IMG/VR virus record: IMGVR_UViG_3300022413_000021
Span: 1-40,948 of that record
Length of the DNA stretch: 40,948 nucleotides
Reading direction: 5' to 3' (one strand)
Source: a virus
Positions 33,113-40,797 of the stretch are shown in pieces (the first letter of the stretch is position 1; each line of letters starts with the position of its first letter). The position numbers were made by a program, and so were the translations under genes. The notes beneath the pieces were generated by a model. The model did no database searches. It worked only from the letters and a program-made list of their open reading frames with translations, and was not told the origin of the DNA.

Positions 33113-33610
33113 TTAGGTTATCACTTCCTTTGAAGGTAATATTAGTTTTGAGGATTCGTCGGGATTCTGACCATTGGACTGCGGTGAGTCCACAATCAAG
33201 TAGGTCCCCAGGAATTGGACAAGTTCTCCAATGTCTATTTTGTCCTCCCATACCATTACTCCTGCTTCTAACCAATCGGTAATTTTAGTTGTGTGCACAA
33301 GGGCAGGTACGTTCGTACCCGCAACCAACACGTATCCCCGCTTTCCACGAATAAGAGCTTGTGCCAAGAGCCACGGCTGTCCAAGAGCTTTAACTCTTTT
33401 TCTGAACCATCCGGATTGAGCAGGACGGAGGCGTAATCCGCGCTTCTCACTATCCGTAAATTTGAGTTCAAGATGGTTCGAATATCCTCTAATACAATAG
33501 TTGACGTCAGGAGTTCCGACAGCTGTTTCATGACTTTCAATCCTCTCAAAATGGCCATAGGGCCTAAGTTTAGGCCCCAGATAATCCCACATTTTCTTTT
33601 CGCCGCTCAT
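33113..33610 (-). CDS. PD-(D/E)XK (VRR-NUC-like) endonuclease
   Basis: A 165-residue protein with a nuclease core near the N-terminus: an early acidic residue (ESHE, 24-28), GTPDV (residues 32-36) and LELKF (47-51), the D...ExK catalytic set of VRR-NUC and related phage nucleases. RPAQSGWFRKRVKALG (62-77) is the usual following helix. It probably acts as a structure-specific nuclease in replication or recombination (inference). ATGA overlap with datZ makes it the last gene of the Z operon, so it is expressed with the nucleotide enzymes. Confidence 0.86.
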   Translation of the reverse strand: MSGEKKMWDYLGPKLRPYGHFERIESHETAVGTPDVNYCIRGYSNHLELKFTDSEKRGLRLRPAQSGWFRKRVKALGQPWLLAQALIRGKRGYVLVAGTNVPALVHTTKITDWLEAGVMVWEDKIDIGELVQFLGTYLIVDSPQSNGQNPDESSKLILPSKEVIT

Positions 33611-34107
33611 ATTAAAAAATCCTCTGATAACATTTGCATCTGTACATCCAACGCAGCTTCGCGAATGTTGTCCGGTATGGATTCAGAGCGCACATATTCG
33701 TTGTACGCCTCGGCCATCGTTTCGTACACTCTATTCGAATGAGGCCCCAAGGCGTAAAGCCACAGCCAATAGAGGTCGGCCAGTTTGTCTGCCAATTGGA
33801 TAACAAGCGCCTCATCGCTCGTAATTTCTCGGCCTGTGACAGATTTGTAGAGTTCATTAAGTTCCCAGCCATTCTCCCTAGCCCGAGCTTTAGTAGGAGT
33901 TGGTATGTCTCCCGTAACGATTTCATCGAGGTCGTGCAAGAGGGCTGCTTTGATGATTTCATAATCGTCTATTCCCGCAACTTTGGCGATCGCCCGGGCG
34001 ATCATTACTACGTCGAACGTATGCTCTGCCAGTGACTGTGGCCGCACCATCCGGACTATGTGCCATCGGGTGACGCCGGATGCGCGTAAAATATCATTAA
34101 TCTTCAT
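33607..34107 (-). CDS. datZ: DatZ-like HD-domain dATP triphosphohydrolase
   Basis: A 166-residue HD-domain protein. The metal-binding set is visible: H29 in QSLAEHT, H58-D59 in LLHDLDE, and D107 in LADKLAD. R14-W15 precedes it, as in YfbR-like and DatZ enzymes, where the tryptophan region binds the base. DatZ from cyanophage S-2L removes dATP so that adenine cannot enter phage DNA. The close link to purZ and mazZ supports this over a general YfbR nucleotidase. The ATG at 34107 has GGAG upstream and overlaps the end of mazZ by 11 bases. The dATP specificity itself is inferred from context. Confidence 0.88.
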   Translation of the reverse strand: MKINDILRASGVTRWHIVRMVRPQSLAEHTFDVVMIARAIAKVAGIDDYEIIKAALLHDLDEIVTGDIPTPTKARARENGWELNELYKSVTGREITSDEALVIQLADKLADLYWLWLYALGPHSNRVYETMAEAYNEYVRSESIPDNIREAALDVQMQMLSEDFLI

Positions 34108-34411
34108 GTTGTAGTACTCCGTGTGTATATTTCCAAGTTCTCTGGCGATTTATGGCCATTTTTTCTTTTATTGCTGTAAGTGGGTCTATGCCAGACATTA
34201 CACATACATCCAGTGCAAGTATGAGTACATCGGCAATCTCTCCTGGGTCTACTTTGCCTGTTTCTCTAACACATCGCCACAATTCCGGCACTTCTTCCAT
34301 CGATAATTTTTTAATGGCATCAGCTGCAGTTCGATTGGGTATTACTTCATCCGCCCATTCCATTATTTCATTAGCGATCCTTGCCATATCATTAACTTCA
34401 AAGTCTGACAT
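34097..34411 (-). CDS. mazZ: MazZ-like (MazG family) (d)NTP pyrophosphohydrolase
   Basis: A 104-residue protein with the MazG metal-binding motif: E39-E40-x-x-E43 and E58-x-x-D61, spaced as usual, followed by LILALDVC. In Z-genome phages MazZ turns dGTP (or GTP) into the monophosphate and so supplies dGMP to PurZ. The start is taken as the ATG at 34411, which overlaps the purZ stop (TAATG); the frame extends to 34456, but without a ribosome site. Genes on both sides are of the same pathway. A housekeeping MazG is possible but unlikely here. Confidence 0.88.
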   Translation of the reverse strand: MSDFEVNDMARIANEIMEWADEVIPNRTAADAIKKLSMEEVPELWRCVRETGKVDPGEIADVLILALDVCVMSGIDPLTAIKEKMAINRQRTWKYTHGVLQHED

Positions 34412-35463
34412 TATACTAACCCCACATCGTGGTAACTTGGGCCAAAGCCGACCCAACGTACTTCACTAAATTCGTCAATATGGGCTACGATCTGTGTCAC
34501 ATAGTCCCTTTCAACGTAGTTGGCAAAGTTGAGGAAGACCAGATCAGGTTGGCACCACCAACAAGCCTCCTCTATCTGCATTTTACTGTAAGTAAAGATG
34601 CGGCGTTCGCGGTTGGTGACCGTTGTTCGTTCCGGTACTAAGTCTAATTCCTCCCAGCTTAGCTCGTCCTGATCCGCGTAACAGTCGCCACTACTTCCCC
34701 CAACTCTTATCGGAAGGGTTCTGCAAGTGCCGACAACCATATCAAGCATCCCAAGGGGTATGCCCATGTTAGAGAGAAAGGCCGCAGGTCCGCAATCACG
34801 ACTGGTGGTATAGGGATAGAAATGGGAGTTTATCCCGAGACTGAATCCCTGCGACCCTTCTGCAAGTATGCCCTGACTTGATTCAAGGCGGATTTGCCAC
34901 TCTCCGTGGCTACAAACGTACTGCTCAAATTCGGTGCCCTTAAGGATTTGTTTAGCGGTAACGGGCTTTGTCCGCATCATCTTATCACACACAGCGGCGG
35001 CTGAACCTTGTTTAGTACTGCCTATGTGGGTCAAATCACCCTCCGCTTGAATATGATCCGGTGCTAATACTGTGGCGTTAGGGTGGATACGTAATACTTG
35101 ATCCTGTCGAAGCCACGCCATTTCCTCAGTTAACCTACCGAGTCTAAATACTGACCCCGGGCCGATTAATACCTGCTTGATATTTGACCCGACAAAACTT
35201 GCTGGTAGTACCTTTGTGATGAACTTGGACCCACTGGAGTCGATATAAGTATGACCCGCATTTGGCATGTTCGCCGTGATGCAGGTATCGTAGTCTCCAG
35301 TTTCTGCCAAATACCCGCAGATAAGGCCCTTTCCTGTGCTGCCGAACTGTAGATCAAGGACTAGATCAACTTTCGGTTGTAAAGAGCTTGAGCGCCGGGA
35401 CTTTATAACGCCAGACTCTAACTCCACCCTGTTTTGGCCTTGGACGGTGCTTGATAAAACCAT
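34411..35463 (-). CDS. purZ: PurZ, adenylosuccinate synthetase-like 2-aminoadenine synthase
   Basis: A 350-residue PurA homologue, the length of PurZ and shorter than the usual bacterial PurA of about 430. The P-loop region reads QFGSTGKG (residues 39-46), where PurA has QWGDEGKG: the catalytic Asp is Ser and the following Glu is Thr. This change marks PurZ, which joins dGMP and aspartate to form the precursor of 2-aminoadenine nucleotide. The NAGHT motif with the second catalytic His is kept (near 67-71). The GSTKQGSAAAVCDKM stretch (about 148-162) is the nucleotide-binding part. The ATG at 35463 lies inside the PrimPol gene (98-base overlap) with AAGG upstream; GTG at 35427 is an alternative start. 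A clear call by motif and context. Confidence 0.94.
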   Translation of the reverse strand: MVLSSTVQGQNRVELESGVIKSRRSSSLQPKVDLVLDLQFGSTGKGLICGYLAETGDYDTCITANMPNAGHTYIDSSGSKFITKVLPASFVGSNIKQVLIGPGSVFRLGRLTEEMAWLRQDQVLRIHPNATVLAPDHIQAEGDLTHIGSTKQGSAAAVCDKMMRTKPVTAKQILKGTEFEQYVCSHGEWQIRLESSQGILAEGSQGFSLGINSHFYPYTTSRDCGPAAFLSNMGIPLGMLDMVVGTCRTLPIRVGGSSGDCYADQDELSWEELDLVPERTTVTNRERRIFTYSKMQIEEACWWCQPDLVFLNFANYVERDYVTQIVAHIDEFSEVRWVGFGPSYHDVGLV

Positions 35464-37564
35464 AACTTTCTACCTTTTTATAAAAATGTGCCACTCCCTT
35501 CGATCTTAAGCCCTTTTGATTGCCAAGCCAAGTGTCGTAGGATTCAAATAACGCCATTCTTTCGACGTCCGTTGGCCATCCCCCGTCACCATCAACGTCA
35601 GGGACCCCCAAATCTTGTTTAGCCAGGCATCGATCCATCCAAATATCAACTGAATCGCCGGTGGCTCTGTATATTGCACGTTGTTGCTCGAGGCCTTTTG
35701 TCTCGATCGCTTTGTTCAAGTTTGAAGTAATGCGGCGCTGCATTAGATCAAACATCATTGCTCCGTACCCTCCGGATTCCATTTGTTCATATAGCGCGTC
35801 GAAGTACGACCGTTTATTTGCATATTTATCGGAGACCTCCAATACAAGCCATCGTCTACTTTCCGGGCCAGCAGGTATGAACCAGTCCTCATTACTGGCC
35901 ACCACAAGCCGCGCTCTATTGTCATACATAAAGCTATCGACGCCCTTTCGTTCACATACAAGCTGCTTCTCCGTGACCATCGATTTAAGTATTCCAGCTG
36001 TGCTGCGCGAACCGCCATAAACTACCTCGTCTGCAAATACTAATAACCCATCCATTAGGTGATAGTTAAAATTGCCAGTTAAGTGACGGTCATTCGTCAC
36101 GTGTTTATAATGAGCTTTGCCCACCAATCGACCCACCATTTCGCAGAAGGTACCTTTACCGGTGCCCTCCTTGCCATGCATCACTATTGCGGTGCCCTTT
36201 GGCTCCATTGGGTCTTGCAGGATGTCGGCCACCCAATCAAGGACAAACGTGTACAATTTTTCATCACCCCCACACAATATCTCTTTGATGTGGTTGTCGA
36301 ACATTTGCCAATTGCCCTCTTTGGGTTCGCACCCCCAACCTTGCCATAAATTAACGTATCCATCGTGCCACAAATCTTCATTTGGGAAAAAGCCCATGCC
36401 CATAATGCACTCTCGGCGTTCAGGTGCTGCCATCCAAATATCGGCTTCTGTAACGGTTGCCACCCCTTTGCCCTTGGGTATAGTCACTTTTCGGTTGTAC
36501 ATTAGGGTGTTAAAATCCTGTGTCCCCATTATATGGATTCCACCCCTATCGTCCCTATGAACTATCCTAACCTTTCCTCCAGTAAGAAGTATGGCGTTGT
36601 TATGATTAAGCCGCTCGATGATTTCTTCGAAGTCGCCACTTCTTGCGGGGTCAGCAATTGAGTTATATCCGCCTTGCTTAGCGAAATATATAAGCGATCC
36701 CATTCGTATGGTACCAGCGGGAGAAAACCCTGTCCAACGCTTATGACACTCACCGGCAACATACCGCTCACCATTAGCCGACCAAGCGTCCCAACATTCG
36801 AGACCGTCTTTATTCGGGTGTTGGCTATTGATCGCTTGGCCGATAAATAACCACTCCTCGTAAGAGCAAATGTTGGGGTCAATATGGTCCAACATAGCGG
36901 TAATCTGTGTAATGGTGTATTGTCGTTCTTCATCGGTTTCCCCTACCTCTTCGTTGCCGCGCCCGGGTTTAGAAAACCAAGGTACCCCCATCGCGTCGGA
37001 CACCCACTGTGGTGTGTCGGGTACCTCACCCCCCTCCACCCAGCTATACGAACCATCCGGGGTTTCGCTGGGCCAACAGACGATGTGCGACCGGCCTATC
37101 CCGTCGCCTCCTCGGGTGTCGACACCCGGCCCGAGCTTCCCGGACGACGATGTGAGGTTTTCCCGCCACCCAGTGAGTAAATGTCGACCCCCAGTCGGGG
37201 TCTGCTGCGTGGGGCAAACTAGCTCCTTATCCTTAGTCAGTTCGGCCCAAGTTTCTAGCCCATTTGCCCGGCCATGCAGGTCAAGATCAACTGCAAATAC
37301 ACCTTCATCCCGCCCACATACAATGCCTAAGTTCCAACCCCGATACTTACCACCTTCCCCGAACCACTTATCCATGGTGCTAGGCTTACTACTACAAGAT
37401 TGGTAATTAATGCCTGATCGTTTATCAGGTAGGATTTTAGAATTTGGCCTTAAAGGCACCACGTGTATTCCTGCTCTTGCGTATAGCAAGGCGGCTTGGT
37501 GCATCCTTGTATTGAAATCTTCTATACGGTCAATGTCCCGTATCTCGTTAATCGGTAACAGCAC
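35366..37564 (-). CDS. PrimPol (AEP) primase-polymerase fused to SF3 helicase
   Basis: A 732-residue replication protein. Residues about 25-190 are a bifunctional primase/polymerase domain: VDLDLHG (near 93) gives the DxD metal site and TPTGGRH (near 122) the second motif. A PriCT-2-like linker follows near 215-300 (ITQITAMLDHIDP, SYEEWLFIGQAI). The C-terminal part is an SF3/D5-type helicase with Walker A GKEGTGKGT near 463-471, then a Walker B-like LLVFADEVVYGG, and a sensor ASNEDWFIPAG. It would prime and perhaps extend DNA. Cyanophage S-2L uses a PrimPol in its Z-genome system. The start is GTG at 37564 with GAGGGG upstream; it overlaps the polymerase end by 17 bases. Confidence 0.93.
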   Translation of the reverse strand: MLLPINEIRDIDRIEDFNTRMHQAALLYARAGIHVVPLRPNSKILPDKRSGINYQSCSSKPSTMDKWFGEGGKYRGWNLGIVCGRDEGVFAVDLDLHGRANGLETWAELTKDKELVCPTQQTPTGGRHLLTGWRENLTSSSGKLGPGVDTRGGDGIGRSHIVCWPSETPDGSYSWVEGGEVPDTPQWVSDAMGVPWFSKPGRGNEEVGETDEERQYTITQITAMLDHIDPNICSYEEWLFIGQAINSQHPNKDGLECWDAWSANGERYVAGECHKRWTGFSPAGTIRMGSLIYFAKQGGYNSIADPARSGDFEEIIERLNHNNAILLTGGKVRIVHRDDRGGIHIMGTQDFNTLMYNRKVTIPKGKGVATVTEADIWMAAPERRECIMGMGFFPNEDLWHDGYVNLWQGWGCEPKEGNWQMFDNHIKEILCGGDEKLYTFVLDWVADILQDPMEPKGTAIVMHGKEGTGKGTFCEMVGRLVGKAHYKHVTNDRHLTGNFNYHLMDGLLVFADEVVYGGSRSTAGILKSMVTEKQLVCERKGVDSFMYDNRARLVVASNEDWFIPAGPESRRWLVLEVSDKYANKRSYFDALYEQMESGGYGAMMFDLMQRRITSNLNKAIETKGLEQQRAIYRATGDSVDIWMDRCLAKQDLGVPDVDGDGGWPTDVERMALFESYDTWLGNQKGLRSKGVAHFYKKVESYGFIKHRPRPKQGGVRVWRYKVPALKLFTTES

Positions 37565-39389
37565 CCTCTATCCCCTCGTTCTTTAATGCGGACCACCAGT
37601 TCCGCCCAACTCCATTTAAATCAAGCAATAGCGGGACGCCTAAAAATTCCCGCTCTATCGCTCCCTTAATATTTTTCTTTATCTCCTCCAATGTATCGAT
37701 GTCAACCGATTGGCTATAGCTGTCATGTGTATTAAGGACTATTCGCCCTTTCCCATCTAATGCCTCGTCAATTAGGCACCAATTTTCTTTATTAATATCG
37801 GCTGATGTGGCTTGGATAAGGATGCCCGAAGCTTTGTAAGCTTTGTACTTTTTGGGGAATCGAATGTGGCGTCCATACTTGGTACGCAGGTATCCTCGTC
37901 GTTTAGCGATCTTAGTAGCCGTTTCAGCCAGTTTTCGTACCCCCCGTACTTTAGCATGGTACTGGTCGATAATTCGATATGCATCGTTACCTGCACGTTG
38001 ATATTTGATCGTTTCTCCCCACTCATCAGTAAACTCCGCATCTTCTGTCTTAAGGCCCATTTTAGCCGCTGTGGCTCCCGGGCCTTGGCTAAAAATCATG
38101 CTAAGATTTAATTGCTTAGCGTTAGGTTCGCCCCCATACTCTGCATTACGCTTAAGCCCAGTAAGTTCGGACACAAGCTCATGGAAATCTAGACTAGGGT
38201 CTTTCTGATAGAGTCTAACGAGATAGTCGTTATACATTCCGACCAAGGCCGCGAATACTCTAACTTCGAAGCTAGCCAAGTCGTAGTCCAACCAAACTTG
38301 CCCGTCGTCCGGTAAAAAGCATGGCTTAACAATACTCGCTGTAATCTTATCGCGTGAGGGTATTTGTTGCATAGCTGGGTCAACATAAGATAGCCGACCC
38401 CATTTAGTGCCACCTGTCTCGCGTACGGTTTGATTAATAGTGGGGTACACCCGATCGCCAATGGCATGTTCAAGGATGTGCTTGGCCAAAAACGTGTCAC
38501 GGGTCTTAAGAGCGGATCGAATGTTGGTAACCATGCGCGCCCGTGGGTCGAATTCGGCAAGTTCTTCAAGATACTCCTTTCGAAAGCTGGGCGCTCCCTT
38601 ATCTGTTGTCCCAATACGCATCTTACCGACCCACCAGCCTGAGTTGGTCTTGGTCGGGTCAAATAACTTAATCATCTGCGGGCCGGAGTTAACGTTAAAC
38701 TCCCACCCAGCCATTTTGTTCATTTCTTGCTTGAGGTTGTTGATATGGGGCGTCATTGCCACCATAGCCCGATGGGCCTCGTCTAAGTCAACTCGTATAC
38801 CCTCCATTTGGGATCGAATGATGACCGGCATGCAACGACGCTCGAGTCTTTCGATGCGCTCAAGTCCCATCCGATCAATTTCACTTCGCTGCCACTCCCA
38901 CAGTTCAAGCGTGAGCACAGCATCCTCCAATGCATACTCCGCTGCTTCCTCGTAGGGGAGTTCACTGATCTGTTCAATGTCAATCTCCAGTTTACCCTTG
39001 CCTAAGTATTTGCGGCAGAGATAGTCTAGATTATAGCCCCCAGGCTTTTTATGCTTATTCCATGGAAATTTGGACGCTTCATGCTCATTGATCAGACAAG
39101 CACGTACAACCGTGTCATCTAATAAATGCAGGGGGATGTTGATCCCGGCGACAGCCGACATACACGCGTCAAAAGGCGCGTTATGGCAAATGATCCTTAC
39201 ATCCGGTCCTAAGTGGCCCATGCTGTCATTCAGCCATTGTATCGCTTGCGGCTGCCGCCGGAAATCGAAGTACCACGAATCACCGGGTACGGCTATTGAG
39301 CAGGCAAATGCCTTATCAAGTGGATAGCGTAACCCGGTTGTCTCTGTATCGTACGCAAAGTACGGGTAACGAGACAGATCGGGGTACAT
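37548..39389 (-). CDS. Family A DNA polymerase with 3'-5' exonuclease (DpoZ-like)
   Basis: A 613-residue replicative polymerase without a 5' nuclease domain. Exonuclease motifs: YDTETTG (residues 13-19), HNAPFDA near 70-76 and YALEDAV near 150-156. Polymerase motifs: A is WLDYDLASFEVR (near 365-376), B is KQLNLSMIFSQGPG (near 420-435), C is NTHDSYS (near 552-558), where the usual His-Asp-Glu ends in Ser rather than Glu. In phiVC8-type phages the family A enzyme DpoZ favours Z over A; whether this one does cannot be told from sequence. ATG at 39389 in TAATG overlap with the SSB-tip gene. Confidence 0.93.
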   Translation of the reverse strand: MYPDLSRYPYFAYDTETTGLRYPLDKAFACSIAVPGDSWYFDFRRQPQAIQWLNDSMGHLGPDVRIICHNAPFDACMSAVAGINIPLHLLDDTVVRACLINEHEASKFPWNKHKKPGGYNLDYLCRKYLGKGKLEIDIEQISELPYEEAAEYALEDAVLTLELWEWQRSEIDRMGLERIERLERRCMPVIIRSQMEGIRVDLDEAHRAMVAMTPHINNLKQEMNKMAGWEFNVNSGPQMIKLFDPTKTNSGWWVGKMRIGTTDKGAPSFRKEYLEELAEFDPRARMVTNIRSALKTRDTFLAKHILEHAIGDRVYPTINQTVRETGGTKWGRLSYVDPAMQQIPSRDKITASIVKPCFLPDDGQVWLDYDLASFEVRVFAALVGMYNDYLVRLYQKDPSLDFHELVSELTGLKRNAEYGGEPNAKQLNLSMIFSQGPGATAAKMGLKTEDAEFTDEWGETIKYQRAGNDAYRIIDQYHAKVRGVRKLAETATKIAKRRGYLRTKYGRHIRFPKKYKAYKASGILIQATSADINKENWCLIDEALDGKGRIVLNTHDSYSQSVDIDTLEEIKKNIKGAIEREFLGVPLLLDLNGVGRNWWSALKNEGIEGAVTD

Positions 39390-39658
39390 TAGAAGGGTAT
39401 ATCGTCGTCGAAATCCTCTTCTGTCCTACCAACTGGACTCGAATGCTCTTTAGGCTGGTGTTTGCTGAACACCATGCCGAAGTATTTACCCGTACTGTTG
39501 GTCAGATCATTGATCCAAGCCGAGATTCGAAGCTCAGATGGCTTGCCACAATGCTCACAAACTATCTTGCAGCCGCCTTGGTGATCCGGGTGTTTCTCCT
39601 CTTTCTTATATGAGTTTTTAAAGAGAGACCCGGTATTATCTTTGTATTCAAATGCCAT
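39389..39658 (-). CDS. Small protein with SSB-type C-terminal tip (DDDIPF)
   Basis: An 89-residue product. The ATG at 39658 has an ACACAGGAG site; the frame further up is not used. It has a basic start (LFKNSYKKEEKH), a cysteine cluster (C30, C34, C37), a beta-rich middle (SELRISAWINDL, GKYFGMVFSKH) and the tail EDFDDDIPF. That tail equals the peptide by which bacterial SSB recruits its partners. It could be a compact ssDNA-binding protein or a bridge to host repair and replication enzymes. It lies directly before the polymerase gene, with coupled start. Confidence 0.85.
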   Translation of the reverse strand: MAFEYKDNTGSLFKNSYKKEEKHPDHQGGCKIVCEHCGKPSELRISAWINDLTNSTGKYFGMVFSKHQPKEHSSPVGRTEEDFDDDIPF

Positions 39659-39682
39659 TTCTAGCTCCTGTGTGAGTAAAGT

Positions 39683-39704
39683 GGGGTCCCGGTATCGGGA
39701 CCCC
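39683..39704. repeat. Perfect GGGGTCCCG/CGGGACCCC hairpin inside the replication operon
   Basis: A 9-bp perfect stem with a 4-base loop between the gene at 39712 and the SSB-tip gene. On the minus strand, the direction of transcription, no T-run follows, so it may be a processing or partial termination structure that sets the ratio of the first gene to the rest. Confidence 0.6.
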
Positions 39705-39711
39705 AAATCAA

Positions 39712-40485
39712 CTACATGTTGTCGTCGTCCTCTTCTTCTGTGGGACTTTGGGCATCGCGCTCTACGTCGCGTTTACCTGCCCTGACCGCATTATAGAGAC
39801 CTTCTGCCCGAGCAAAGACAGCTTCTGATACAAAGCCAAGCTGCTCGATTTTCCAGTTATAGTAATCTTGACCAGCCTGATTCTGATCTTCGACTGCCGA
39901 CAGCCTGTAATAGCGCTCCCAACGGTCTCCTTCAGCAATACGTATCATGCTGTTCATCTGGCGTGATGGTTTCAACTGCGATCTTGACATCGACACTACA
40001 ATTTCAGTAGCTTGTGGGTCTTCGGCGGATGAGTTGGGGTCCAACAACAGCCCGAACTGTTGGGCTGTATCTTGAACTTCGAGTACCGGCTCACCTTTAG
40101 CGGTTTCCTGGCCTGCAAGTGGGTGCTGCCCTACAAAGGCTACAGCTTCTTCTTGCGTTGCAAAGACACCCTGCAAACCACCACCGGCATCCCGATGCTT
40201 CCATACTAACCACTCAAGACGATAGTACACCGGGACAAAGATCACTGAGTTTCCGTAGAGTCTCATTGATACTGTGTCAAACAGCATACCAACCTCAGCA
40301 CCCTCAATGTACTCAGCTTTATTGCTCTTATGCTGAGGACTCAGGTCCTGTATAATTGATAGTCGCGGGATGGTGACATCATTTATGCCAACTTCTTCTG
40401 ACCCACGTGTGCCTTCGCCCATATATGAAGGCCTCTCCACCAATGCGGTGTCTTGCGCTACTGTTACTTCTTTACTTTTTGCCAT
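39712..40485 (-). CDS. Conserved acidic-tailed phage replication-region protein, 257 aa
   Basis: A 257-residue protein with GGAG about eight bases before the ATG at 40485. A probably disordered start is followed by a beta-rich core (DVTIPRLSIIQDLSPQHK and VIFVPVYYRLEWLVWKHRD), then a helix-rich end and the tail PTEEEDDDNM. Acidic C-terminal tails are typical of phage ssDNA-binding proteins such as T7 gp2.5, and the place before an SSB-tip protein and a polymerase fits. The core is not recognised as an OB fold with certainty. A single-strand binding or annealing role is an inference. Confidence 0.82.
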   Translation of the reverse strand: MAKSKEVTVAQDTALVERPSYMGEGTRGSEEVGINDVTIPRLSIIQDLSPQHKSNKAEYIEGAEVGMLFDTVSMRLYGNSVIFVPVYYRLEWLVWKHRDAGGGLQGVFATQEEAVAFVGQHPLAGQETAKGEPVLEVQDTAQQFGLLLDPNSSAEDPQATEIVVSMSRSQLKPSRQMNSMIRIAEGDRWERYYRLSAVEDQNQAGQDYYNWKIEQLGFVSEAVFARAEGLYNAVRAGKRDVERDAQSPTEEEDDDNM

Positions 40486-40797
40486 TCTACTATCTCCATT
40501 CTCGTTTTAACTACTTAGGTTCTGGCCGCTACAGGCTGTTGGCGTTTGGTCCAACTCGGGGCGGTTCCCCCTCCGATTTTATACCCTCTCCTGCTTGAGA
40601 TTCCCTGTGAGTTACCCGGAACTACCGGCACAGGTTGTATTCATACTAAAATTTGACGTGGCTCCAGCGGACGTGGTTGATGCTAGAGGATTCACCGCCG
40701 AGGCTAGCCTCATGTCTTCCATACTACCGTCAGTGACTCTTAATCCTAGCCACGGCCCTTTCCGATACTCAGAGGGCGACCCGAGCACACAGGAGTC
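40486..40797. other. Intergenic region of the replication operon
   Basis: About 310 bases between the junction gene's stop and the next leftward gene. No convincing gene is seen; a 36-codon leftward frame from the ATG at 40722 has no good ribosome site. A GC-rich inverted segment (CGGGGCGG and CCCTCCG, about 40558-40575) is the only structure. No near-consensus promoter is visible, so transcription probably comes from 281-309 across the junction. Confidence 0.45.

Noticed and set aside
32937-33275. Leftward open frame with protein-like reading (IIYGEWIKQFEPCIVIEIMD) between the nuclease and the late genes
   Set aside because: No usable start near the coding-like part. Its right half overlaps the nuclease and its end is antisense to the 49-residue basic protein. 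It could be a small overlapping gene with an odd start, but support is too thin.
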